Assembly (NCBI RefSeq): GCF_017562075.2
Contig: NC_054084.1
Span: 25,482,246-25,546,245, forward strand
Direction: 5' to 3'
Length of the DNA stretch: 64,000 nucleotides
Source of the DNA: Anopheles merus
Taxonomy: Eukaryota > Arthropoda > Insecta > Diptera > Culicidae
Below the pieces are notes generated by a model. That model saw only the letters and a program-made list of their open reading frames with translations, had not been told where the DNA came from and made no database searches. The position numbers and the translations under genes are program-made. This document shows, in pieces, positions 24,415-35,900 of the stretch; positions within the stretch are counted from its first letter, which is position 1; every line of letters starts with the position of its first letter.

Positions 24415-27400
24415 TTTCGAGCAAATGAAGTTCCTTCTTCCAGCCATTATGCTCGTCTCATCACCGATGTGTGACTCGCGAACTATTGCCGTGACGTTTG
24501 TCACACTACACACTGCGCTATGATAAGCACTCTGGCGCTACAACAAACAACAAACCACACCGACGAACACGCTTATCACCGCCACACTATATCATACATA
24601 AATTCGCACAAACACACACACACACACACTTTAATTGTTCACTACTGCTCATCGGTCATTAAAGCATGTACCGGAAATGGTTACATACACCGTTAGATAC
24701 ATTCTAACATACGAGCACACACTCACTATCAAGTTGTCAGTCACTCACGGGCAAGATTAGCTGCAACGCATCCGCAAACTGCCACTGCACGGATCAAACT
24801 AATGGGGTGAAAAAAAAACTCACTAATGGTCGAATGTGGGTGGGCTTGGCCGAAAGTTTCCCCTCTTTGCTGCGTGCACAGGAAGGGTGCGTTAAATATT
24901 CTTTACGCGTTCGGTGCGGCTGGAAGCGCGCGAAAGTGTTTTCGCGTACAGTGCGTTTCCCTGCTTTCAGCCTCTTTGCGCGGTGCGTGTTTTCGCGCAA
25001 TCCCGCGACAGTACCGCCAGGTGCTGGTCCTGTCTATCGACTACGGCAACCAATCAAGCTTGGTTGACCACTTTTATGACACTGGTTCACTGGTTCTCGT
25101 TAGCAATTCTCGCAGTGTGTTACGCGGGTGCCGCCGGCTATGGTGCGATATCGATTTTCACTCGCGGTAAACGGCAAATGTGAGCGATGATACGACTGAG
25201 GTGAACAAAACAACAACAAAAAAGCACCATCCGAAAAAGTTGATCGATCCGTCTGGACGGTTCGCCTTTGACTGGCCGTAATATGAGTTAGTGAATCGCA
25301 AACAGCTACCACCGGGTCGAGTGAAAGTGCGGGTCCGTCGGTCTACTAAGAGGAAAGTTGGAGGGTTCTTCTTTCTTTGCCCTGCTACCCCTTTTTTCCT
25401 TACCCGTGTGACCGTAGTCACGCGTGAAAGAGGGAAGTGATAGTGAGCGGATGCGTTTCTATGGTAACAGTAGTCGCAAAAAACGCAAACCAATCTTAGT
25501 ACGGGTGCAATTTTCTTAGAATCTACCAGCACCGAACAGACCGCGTGTGCCAGCTGCTAGGAAGAGTTTCGTTTAGACACTAATTTCTACACCCCCGGCT
25601 TCAATCGGTTTACGCTTGCCGTAGGTCCGCTCCGGTCGCGCTGTCGGGGGTTTGTTTTGTTTATCACGGTACACGGCGAGAGTGTGTTTCGAGGTGATGG
25701 TGTTTGTGATATGCGATTGGTGGGGTTGATGTTTAGGTCAGGGATGGCGAACCAAGGCGATAGCGTTTGAAAAGCATGTGATATTAGGAGCTAATCTTAT
25801 CCAATTCTTTCAATTAGATTATCACGTTAATTATATTTAGTACTTTTAAGTATCCAAGCTATTTTTATGCTACCAAATTTAGTATTGTTGCATTATTTTT
25901 CGTATTATTCAGGTTTATTAAGGTTTGTTGTATTCTATTTTAGATTACAGTCAAGAAAAAAAAACAACTTTAATGTGAAATGTGCATACACATCATCAAT
26001 AAAATTTCAAGAACTAAACATCAAGAAAACATCAAGATTACAGACATAGAACTTGATTAAACTAAAGTTCTTTTTGGTGAAGAAGTTTTGTAGTTCCAAA
26101 TACATGAAATAAAAAAAAACTTGAATAAATGAATAAAAATACATACTCAAGAATTAGAAAAAATAGTAAAATGAAACCCATAAAATTGCAACCAATTTTA
26201 AACTGAACCATCATTTAAAATAATGATCAAGAGAAAATTGTAAAAGTAATGAAGAAATGACATGAAATAAAGTTAATGTAAATGGAAATAACAATAAACA
26301 ATTCAAAAACAAAACGAATCATAAATCACACGTTGCAAACTGCAAAAGACGTCAAAAGACAGAAAGCAACGGACAGAACAATGGAAAAGATAGAGGGATT
26401 TGAAAGCAATACAAAAATAAAATAAATAATATGATTTAGGTTCGACACCCTTGCCATCGGCAGACAGCAAAAGCGCGCCGAACACACTCAAAACCGGTTA
26501 AACTAAGCTGTAAAATAAGCGCAAAATGTAGCGCATTACGACTGCCAGCAGCACATGCACATAAAATAATCAATTGAAATCGTTTGAAAAAATGTGTCGA
26601 GATTTGGAAATCGTTAAACATTGTTGCAGAAATTGTGAAATAATGCAAAAAGACACAAATCACCTTAAATTATGCTGGTTTATTGAATAGTAATACTTAA
26701 CATGTCCCAAAACACATACGCTTGGGATGTCAATTGACGAATTGTAACGTACTACGCAGCAAACAAAAAAAAATGACTACAAAACTAATATAGTTGAAGT
26801 CTAAATGATCAGTTTCACCACTGTACGCCGAATAACAGATCATCTTCTATTACAGCGACTTAGGTAATAATGGTCACATCATTCCCACATCCCACCCGAT
26901 GGCAGTTAGCTTATTCCACATGTGTTTTTGTAAGTCTTTCGATCCTGGGCGAACATTCTTTTCGCATTGGTCGTGAAGGTCGTGCCACTGCGTCTTAGCT
27001 TCGACGGTGTACCTAACCTAGGCGATCAAAAGTTGGGTTCCACGCCGAACAAATTACCACCCCGTTTCGCGTCTGCGTCCAGTGTGTGTGTGTGGCAATC
27101 GTAAATGAGCCAAACGGGGCAAAGTCATGAGCGAGTTCGTCCCCGCGATGATCCCGATAAATCACCAATAATACGTACTTATGCGTTAGATTTAGCATTC
27201 CATTTTTTGTGTCTTTAAGTTAATTCACAGTCCCACTACTAGCTGCCTGATTGCACCCCTGGGTGCTTAGTTCTTGGCACATGCGTTGATCTTGCAGCTG
27301 AACGTCACAGCGGTAATGAGACAAACGTGCCCTGTCGGTGCCCTCCATGCGTTTTTATGACCATTTTTTGTGTCGATGCGAGTTTATGCGAGTGTTAAAG

Positions 27401-27716
27401 CTGTCGATCGAGCGTAAGCATAGAGCAGGCGGCAGGTGAAATCTTCCGCGTTTCCCTTTGAGATCTTCCACACAGATTGCACCAGCTTTACGGTGAAGGT
27501 AGCTAAATGAATTCTAACGCTTACTCTTTCCGGTTTTGAACGTTGCGCCAGCCTTAATGTGCAGTGCAACACATTGGCAAGTTTGCACTAAAGATCCAAC
27601 AGACAGTACTGTGGCAAAGATGATCACAAATCGACAATCGACGGTGTACGCGATCGTGTACGCCTTTTCGCACAGCGCAAGAATGAAGTAACCGCCTGCT
27701 GGTCGCCATCAACTCC
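24415..27716. other. Spacer between lipases L2 and L3
   Basis: It contains a CA run near 24611-24628, a possible small plus-strand gene (25076-25560) and a strongly AT-rich stretch (about 25780-26430). I see no exon with family similarity. An AATAAA on the minus strand near 26679 is far from the L3 stop. Confidence 0.5.
25076..25560 (+). CDS. Candidate two-exon gene for a small secreted peptide
   Basis: Exon 25076-25166 encodes a convincing signal-peptide shape (MTLVHWFSLAILAVCYAGAA) and ends at a phase-1 donor, G|GTAAAC. An acceptor with a pyrimidine tract (TTTTCTTAG) at 25519 opens an exon 25520-25560 in the matching phase, which ends in TAG. The product would be 43 residues, with a mature part of about 22 residues ending ACASC. 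No family is recognised and no TATA box is clear. It could be a first exon of something else, or chance. Confidence 0.25.
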
Positions 27717-29894
27717 TCAGAAGCCCATTGCAAAGGGTGGCACTGGATTTGTCGGCACGAAGTAGACTCCCTCGACGCTGTTGAGATGGACAAGAGAAAA
27801 GAAACGAAAACTAAACGGAACGATGTAATAAGCGGGAAATAGCTAAGGCCCAATAGTAGGCCATTGGCGACAGTGTGCCCAAAATATTGAATTTTTCGGC
27901 GAAACCCAGGAAGCCACTGACCCACTGACAAAACGGACGAACGGACGGACGGACAGACATACTCTCGCGTACAGGTTCACTGTCAGTTTTGGTTCGTTTG
28001 ATGCGCTACTCACGTATTCGAACAGTACTCGCCCATCAGTATGCGATTGCTATCGGGCACCTGGTTGTTTTCGCCCAGGGCCACGTCAGGTTGCGCGGTC
28101 TCTTCCTGTCTGCTGCTGCTGCCGTTGCTGCTATCTTCACCGGCAATCAACGATTGCTGCTGCTGCTGCTGTTGCTGTTGCTCCACGCGATACTTACAGA
28201 AGCCGAAAAAGTATGCAAAGTAACTGGTGCACCGTGTCGCCCAGAAGCCGTGCTTGCTGTTGATCGATTCGGCAAAGTAGGCGGCCGACATCATGTGGCT
28301 GCACAGGGGTTGATCTGTCGAAATGGGGGGTGTTAGTCACGGAACTGCCAATACTCACTTTAGCAAACTCACTCACTTTGATCGTTTTCACAGCCGGGTT
28401 GATTTTGGCCACCGTTCATGTAGAAATCGACATGCCCGCACGTTTCGATCTTCCCGTACACGCCCGCGTTCGTGTGGATCACGTCCACAAAGTCGGCATC
28501 GCCCTGGTCCAGCTTCCAGTGTGGCCGGGCGGTGGCAAAGAATGGCAGCGCTGGATCGAGACCTACAAAAGTGGACGGAAGATGAATGTTAGGACACGTG
28601 CAAGGTGTTCGTACTGGACATGACCTTGCCCAATGGTTGCGGAAGTGGACCTGTTTGAGTAGGAACTTACATTCAACATTACAGCATCACGACAAAAACA
28701 AGAACTGTGTACAATGAGGGTCATTAGGTCGGTGCTTTCTTTTTTTGTGTGCGTTTGTACGTTATCTATCCAACTCGAGTTGTAGCTTTGAACTTGACAC
28801 AAACAGCTGGAGGCTTTATTATTTGTGGACGGAGGAGTAGGGAAAAAAACAGAACAAGCGCCACACAGCTTCAGCTGACATTGACATTAACCCGTCCGGC
28901 GTGAGATGAAGCCGCACGGAAACTGTATGTGCACTGCATACAAGATGAAATAGACAAGATCATTTGAGCTGAAAGGATGAACAACATGTTTCAGCTTCAG
29001 AAGGTTATACAATAATCAGTAAACTCATCATTTCTTCGTTGTTATTTTTTTGGTGAGTTGTTTACCAACAATCGATGGATGGATGGAACAATCGACGACC
29101 AATTTGGTGCTCAGCTCAATGCTCAATTAACATTACCCACAAAACGGTCTCCAGCTGGTGAACAGGTTTTCCTTCGATCATGAAGCCATGTTTGTAGGGC
29201 CGTAATTAATGTGTGACCCTCTTCTATCAACGTAACGGGCGGCGCTAGCTGAGCGCTGAGAAATATGCAAACACATGGCACGGTTCTCACTTTCGTTCGA
29301 AGATTTGCATGTTTCCGATCGGGGGGGAAATGGTGTCAAAAATAAAGGAGGGTGTTAACACGTTAGGGTCTCGTTTGTTTACCGGATCAAGGTGAGTGGA
29401 TACGCAATGGGTAAAAAATATATTAATTGCTAAATGATTAAGGCTTTCTGGACGAAGTTGCATCATTTAGCAAATGGAAAATGACTGTTTTTGAACTTTG
29501 TTTCCTATTGCTATTGAATTCAAATTAGCTTGCAATGCAGTTCTCCCTGGAGTTGTTAATAAGATCACCTCATTTGCAGCTTAATTGCCCTTTTTCAACG
29601 CCCGATCGTATCGGTTAGTTCCTCTCAGCTCTTAAAGTGCTCATTGTTTCACTGATTGCGTTTCATCTAACTGAAAGGATCTCGGCAGTAGCTCAGCCTA
29701 GGTCAATTGGTTGCAGTATATCAGCCTGCACGATCTAAAAGCTTCCTAAGCAGCGGTGACCAATCAACCATGGAGCAGCTTCCACCGTTTGCGAAAGCAC
29801 TGTACTCTGAGATGGTTTGCAAAAAAAAAAAGATATCCAGAACCTCTATTTTATGCACGAAATTAGTCAACCAAAAACGAGTTATGCATCTTTG

Positions 29895-29935
<41 letters not shown>

Positions 29936-31032
29936 AAAAAGAGGTGAACTGTATCAAACACAACCTCAGGTTTAAGATGTGAGCGCATGTAATATTATTG
30001 CAAATTTATTACCCTCTCACGCTCACTGGAGGGATAGCGATCGCGCCCGCTTTCGTCTTGATAGAATGCGCTCAGTCTTCTCGCACACATTCGGAAGTTT
30101 ACGATGAAACGGGTTTTCTCGCCATCCAGCATGAATGGTTCATGGGGCCACGCATTTTTACGGTACACCGCCATGCAGTGCAATGACCATGCCGGTGCAC
30201 CAATGCACCAATGCACCAATGCAACGGCAGCAGCAGTGAATTTGTGCCAAACTGTCACTCGGTCAATGCGAACCACTACTCACCGGCACGGCAACGGCAC
30301 GGCACGGTGGGGGAGCTTAGACTCCAGTGCGTGAAAAGCGCCCCTTTCCATCTTCTGGAGCTACCGAAAAACTTACCCGTGATACGGCGGAACCTGACGC
30401 CGATCGATTTCTCCAGCGCGTTGCTGGTGAAGCTGAGCACGTGCGCACCGAGACTGAAGCCGATGGCGTGCAGGTCCCGGGTGCTAAATTCCGGATGGTT
30501 CGCCTGCAGACCGATCAGAAAGGTGGCGGTACACTCGCCCGCCTGCTTGGTGTTGAAGGCGGCCGTCGGGTAGCACGGCAGCCGGGACAGCTTACCCCAG
30601 TCGACGATGAAGACGTTCGTGTTTGGTTTGCGCAAGTACGCTGTCGTAGTGAAGTGTCGAACAGAAAGGAACATCAGAAATCGGGAGGTTTGAGCAATGA
30701 GGTATTGTTTAACCATTACCTTTGCGGATCATTTTGGTCGCGTTGAAATCGATACTGCCGCCATAGCCGTGTACGATCAGCTTGTTGGTGTGATTGAGCC
30801 GGATGTGTTCCGGGACGTGCGGATCGATCGAATCGAGCAGTACGGGGCCATCCTTCGGATGTTCACTAGAGAACACGTAGAATGCGATCGTTTTCGAGGT
30901 GCACGGTTCTAGGTACTGGAATTGGCACGGTCCTATCGTGAACTCGTGTGCGGTCGTTGGGAAGCAGCCAACGAAGATCGTTAGCAGAAGCACTGCCAAA
31001 CGACACGAGTTACTAGGAAGATTATGGCACAT
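27717..31032 (-). CDS. Secreted lipase L3 with polyglutamine insert
   Basis: A pancreatic-type lipase. Exons in transcription order are 31032-30720, 30640-30377, 28562-28377, 28314-28014 and 27777-27717, giving 374 residues. The start gives MCHNLPSNSCRLAVLLLTIF, a signal peptide inside a long first exon. The catalytic residues are Ser167 (GFSLGA), Asp195 (GLDPAL) and His261 (LCSHMMS). Near residue 303 a run of about nine Gln is coded by CAG/CAA triplets, followed by a Ser-rich insert before the C-terminal strands. The last exon supplies the typical tail (VEGVYFVPTNPVPPF, then AMGF). If the last intron is not removed, the protein stops at TGA just inside the donor and loses that tail. Intron 28563-30376 is 1.8 kb. 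Confidence 0.9.
28563..30376 (-). other. Intron 2 of lipase L3
   Basis: It contains a GA microsatellite and AT-rich sequence. No exon was recognised. Confidence 0.7.
29897..29932. repeat. GA microsatellite
   Basis: Eighteen uninterrupted GA units inside L3 intron 2. Confidence 0.95.
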
Positions 31033-32941
31033 TTTTAAAAACGCTTCGTTTCTCAAACATGCAACCAACAAACACACTCTCGCTCTCACTCTCGACGAAC
31101 CGCCAGCTCCTTTAACCGATTATCGAACGCGTAGATTGTCAACTGTTTCATCGGTATGTGGTTTGATGCGTCGGCACGGGCTGTACTAAGCGATCAGGTC
31201 GGTACGTTCCGGGGACTCACTGCACACTACACCGTTGCGACCTAGTTCGGACAGTGAATTCGATGTGTTTGAACGACGCACTTTCATTACCACGCACTGC
31301 GGTGTCCCAAGTCCCGTAGATGGGGGTACTCCTTCGTTTACACTTCCACTGTTTTTTTTCTGCCGCTCAGTTGCAGCACGGCTTTAATAAACGACACTAA
31401 AAATTAGCAACCGTACACATTTAGGGTGTGGAGATCAAGCTGACGATGATGATGATGGTTTCTTGCACAATGCACAACCTGGCGTCCAGTGTGTGTGTCC
31501 CCAACTGTGTCCCCAACTGTGTCTATTGCTGCATCGGTGGGGATCGATCGAGTTTGCCATGTGTGCACTGGCCAAACGCAATGCGTGTTGTAGTTTCTGA
31601 AACTGACCGTTTCGGAGAGTGCGCTACTCACCACTTACCACGGTTACAGCTGGCAGCACTGCTCGCACACGAAGTGCTCGAAATGTACTGAGCGATCCCG
31701 TTGAAGCTACTAAAACTCGCTAGCAGGGTTGATCCTAAGAAGCTTGCGTCCGGCACGCTACTGAGCCGAGGGGAGAAAAAGTCTCCAAACGGCTACGGGG
31801 CCCGAGCACTGCTCAGCCCCCCAAAAACGTTCTATCTCACCCGGCTCACTGTACGATCGGACCCCCGCGTGAGACAGTGTGAGGTGCGGCGCATGAATTT
31901 CGCTAATCCTAGTTGCGCGCTTGGTGGGGGATTAAAAGCGTAGCGTACTAAGGTGGCAAAGACGAGTTTGTATGTTAGATGCGTGCGTGTGAGCGCATGT
32001 GAATAATGGTAATGATGATGGTTTGGGGAAGATGATGGTGATGATGATACCCGGCCGTACCACGATCTGGTCGAATAATGGTGAGAAGCTGTGAGAAAGA
32101 ATTCGTTTTTATACGCCCGCATCGCGCGCCCTTCGCTTGCTCTGGGGTGGGGGAGACGAACACGTTTTGTTCTAAGCCTGTGCTGCACAGTGGGTTGCAG
32201 GTGGTGGACAAAATTCCAACAAGGAATCGATGCATTTAAACATATTTGATTATTTTATCGTGCAGTCAGGTGAAGAGAAGAATAGAAAGAGGAACAACCT
32301 TAACTTTGAAACACGAAATTTTCGTGCTTTTTTCTATTTTTTTATAACATCTCAACGTTTTAAAGACGTACATACCGTACAACATTCATCAACAAACCGA
32401 GTGCCACAGGTTTCTTGTAATTAAATGTGCGTTGAAGATAAACCATTGAAGGCTTCTGACGTTTGCGTCAATTACTACTATTCCACCCAGAATGCAACAC
32501 TCTGGCTCGGCCGACAAAACAACCCTACCAGCATGGAAAATTACCACAAATCGTTTCGCAAAAGAGTTATTTATTTATTTGCCTTTTTTGCAGTGAAAAT
32601 CTGCAGCCGTAATTATAACTTCCTCATTGGCGATGATGGGAATTTCCTCCCATCGCAGTACGTGAGATTGGTTGGGGTGTTATGGTGATGTGATATTGTG
32701 GTGTGGTGAACTGCTATGAACAAACGTACACTAGAACTCGGTTGAGATGATGCGAACCGCGTAAAATGAGATGAGATGGGTGTCTTAATAGCTAGAATTG
32801 ACTTAATATTCTGACAGTGCATTGCCTGTATGCGTGCACGAATGAACGATCGCTTCTTCATTCAATCACTCCAAAGATGGGAATCGATCGACGTATGAGT
32901 TGCAGCTAGCAATCGTTCGTTCTAGCTTCGCACTCGTGCGC
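31033..32941. other. Spacer between lipases L3 and L4
   Basis: L3 5' flank and L4 3' flank. Short GAT/ATG triplet runs occur near 31443 and 32020-32050. No gene was recognised. Confidence 0.5.
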
Positions 32942-35900
32942 CTATATGCAGCATCGCTGATCGCCCGGCATCGATGGTTTCGATGGGCAGAACGGTGGAT
33001 TATTGTCCTTTATGCAGTACGAGCCGGAGGCACTGCGAATGAGAATAAGAATATGGTCATACGGTTAATGAGGTTGTGAGGCGGTTTTAAGACGGCATGC
33101 TGCGGCACGGTGGACGATCATGTGCTTGTGTATGCATCTGCAATGAATGCTTTTCCCTCAACCTTTTGCCCCTAAAAACCGTTACGCTCGAAAGCGAGGT
33201 AGTTAGAGGCAGGGTGTCCTGCAGAGCTGCTTAAGCTTGGATGGAAGGAGGTGCTAGTGATGATCTTGCTGTCGTTAAAGTGGTAGTAAAGTCTTGCAGT
33301 TTATAATTTCGCGGCCTTGACGTATCCGCGAAGGGAGTAGGTTGAATATCGATAATTGGATATGTTGGAGTAGCTCTGTAACTACTATTTTGTACCAGAC
33401 TGTCTTCTATTCAAGCTCCTTAGCTGTTCTAATTCACATTTTGAAATCTTCACACAGAAATGCCGCTTATTTTTGTAGACTCAAGTCTTACTTTGGTGGT
33501 GTTTTCAGCCCCATCGGTATGGCGTAACCCATCGCGTAGCCGAACCGTCGGCGTCCCTGCCGAACGCCCGACCCGAGTATCGCCGAGGACGGACAGCGCC
33601 GACTGCAGGGCTCCGCCATCGGCTCGTGACCTTCGTACAGTGACTGGGCCAGGTAGCAGATGGCCCATATGTGACTGCACAGATTAATGTCTGGAAGAGA
33701 GCAAAAGGGTTTGAGTGTTACTGATAGCTCTAAGAAAGCATATGCTCCAGAGATACTTACTGGTGCTATTCCCACAGTATGGTTGTCGCCTACCACCGTT
33801 TACGCAGAAATCGATATGTCCGACGCGGCCTCCTTCGCCGTAGTGGCCAGCATTCGTGTGTATGACCTGTACGTACTTGGCATCGCCCTGATCGAGTCGG
33901 TTAACTCCGCCCGGTTTAATTAGTGGCCGCGCTGGATCCAGTGCTGATGATAGAGGGTATAAAAGATTTAGTCAAAAAGACAGTATAACATATGCAACTT
34001 TGTCCATTACCAATAATTCGTTCCATTCGGAAGTTGAGATAATTTGCCATCAGTCCGCAGATATGTGCCCCGAGCGAGTGTCCCACGCAGGTCGTCCTCT
34101 CCACCGGCAATCCAAGGTCTCTTAACTGCATCAAGCTCTGCGCCAGGCAGGTTGCCACCGGCCGTATATTGTAAACCGCGGCCACATAGCACGGTGGCTG
34201 ACAGAGGGCGCCCCAATCGACAAGGAACACGTTGTAGCCGCCATGATTGATGTAAGCTGTAGCAAAAATTTAATCAAAAAAACAGTGCGTTACTATTCAG
34301 GTCATTTGTCTAGCGTCTAGCATCACACCTACCATCTCGCAGAACGGCAATCGGTAGCGTATCATCACCGCCGGCGTACCCGTGTATCAGTATGATGTTC
34401 TCCTTCGAGTGATCCCATTCGGTGTTGTTCAACCAGTCCCGAAGCCGATGATCGAACTGCGAGAGTGCGAGAGAGAGAGAGATGGAGGGGAGAGTTAGAA
34501 TAACATACGGCCTTGTCGAGTTTACCGGGTAGCTTAGAACTAGAACTGTGTCACAGCAACATTGATAACGTGTGGAAGTTTTGAAGTAGGAGCACCAAAA
34601 CACGGCCTAATCTGCGTGCCAACCGCAGAATACCACCGTGCCTGACATTGATCAGGGCCAATAGGCCACGGATGTTAGGTGGTGGTGGTGGTGGTGATGG
34701 TAACACGATATGCAAAACAAAACACAACTTTCGAAGGCACCGTTGCGGTTCGATAATTGAGGTTAATAAACTGGTGAACCCGCCGCGACCGATCTACTGT
34801 TGACGAATGATCATGAGGGCGGTAGCGCTTGGAGGGGAAACTCAATAAGGGAATGCATATTAATAACTGCCACTCGGTATGTCTCCTTGCTTTTCAGCAC
34901 CTCCCACTACTCACCAGCACTTGTAGCGTACCGTGTGCGTTAAGTTTTGCCACTTGCGTATGCTCAACACGTTGCCCACCTATTGGATTCATGCGCAGCA
35001 ATTCCACGCAAACCCACACCGTACGTCACTTCCGATGCGAAGGGTTTCCGGTTTGTGCTTTTGGTCTGCCCGCCGGTTACTTAGACTAGCGCGACAAAAA
35101 TGGACTGTGGACAGTTTTGGGACGGTTGGGTGTTTTCCATTGACCGTGTCATGCGGTGGGACACTGATTGTGGGGAAAGGGGGGAAGAGGTATGCGTGCC
35201 TTGTCGGTGCGCTTGCCGGCACTAATTAGTGGGTGAGCACGCTGGCCAATTGGAAAGTATCCTTGGGCAAGATCTATGTCAAGAACTTACGGTATGGTTG
35301 TGCAAGTGGACTCATTCGAGCGCACTTTTAAAAGTGCTACCGCATGCTCAAGGTGGCAGAAATTACATGTGTTTTAAAAGAATGCCCAGAAGATTCTCGC
35401 ATTATGAGTTTAATCCGTTCGAGTAACTCACTTGTTACACTAAAAAGTCGATAGGCGAAAAGCTGTTTTTCTATATAATTTGTATGAAAAGTGAAAGAGT
35501 TTGTTGCAGGGGCATTTAGATATGCTCGCTATACGGCCAACTCGTTATGGCAGGACCCACTGCAAAATCATCAAAAGGAGTAAGTGACTCCTAGAAGTAA
35601 GTGAGCAATCAGTTAAGTATTTCTATGTCAATTCGTCTATGTTTTTGTAGAAAGCTATTAAACAAAAATTGAAACAATTTTTGGGGCGATCTTCTTCAAA
35701 CTGTTGTTTTCCTCTTTTAACCTTTCTTTCTCAGCTTCTTAACTCAATAACGACAGGGGCTATAACTCCCGAGGTTGAGAGAAAATGAAAAAAAAAAAAA
35801 CTGAAAAGGTTCATTAGTATCTTAAAGTATCTTAAAGTGTTCTTTAATTAAACACTGCAATGTATCATTCAACATAGCTCTCAATATCACCATTTCATGG

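Noticed and set aside
24426..24527. Plus-strand ORF MKFLLPAIMLV, 33 codons
   Set aside because: It overlaps the L2 promoter a few bases from the L2 start, is very short and has no family or splice support.
24753..24795. Minus-strand stretch like a signal peptide (IRAVAVCGCVAANLA) ending in GTGAGT as L2 exon 1
   Set aside because: It has no ATG in frame. Exon 24414-24378 has an ATG, a signal peptide and the right phase.
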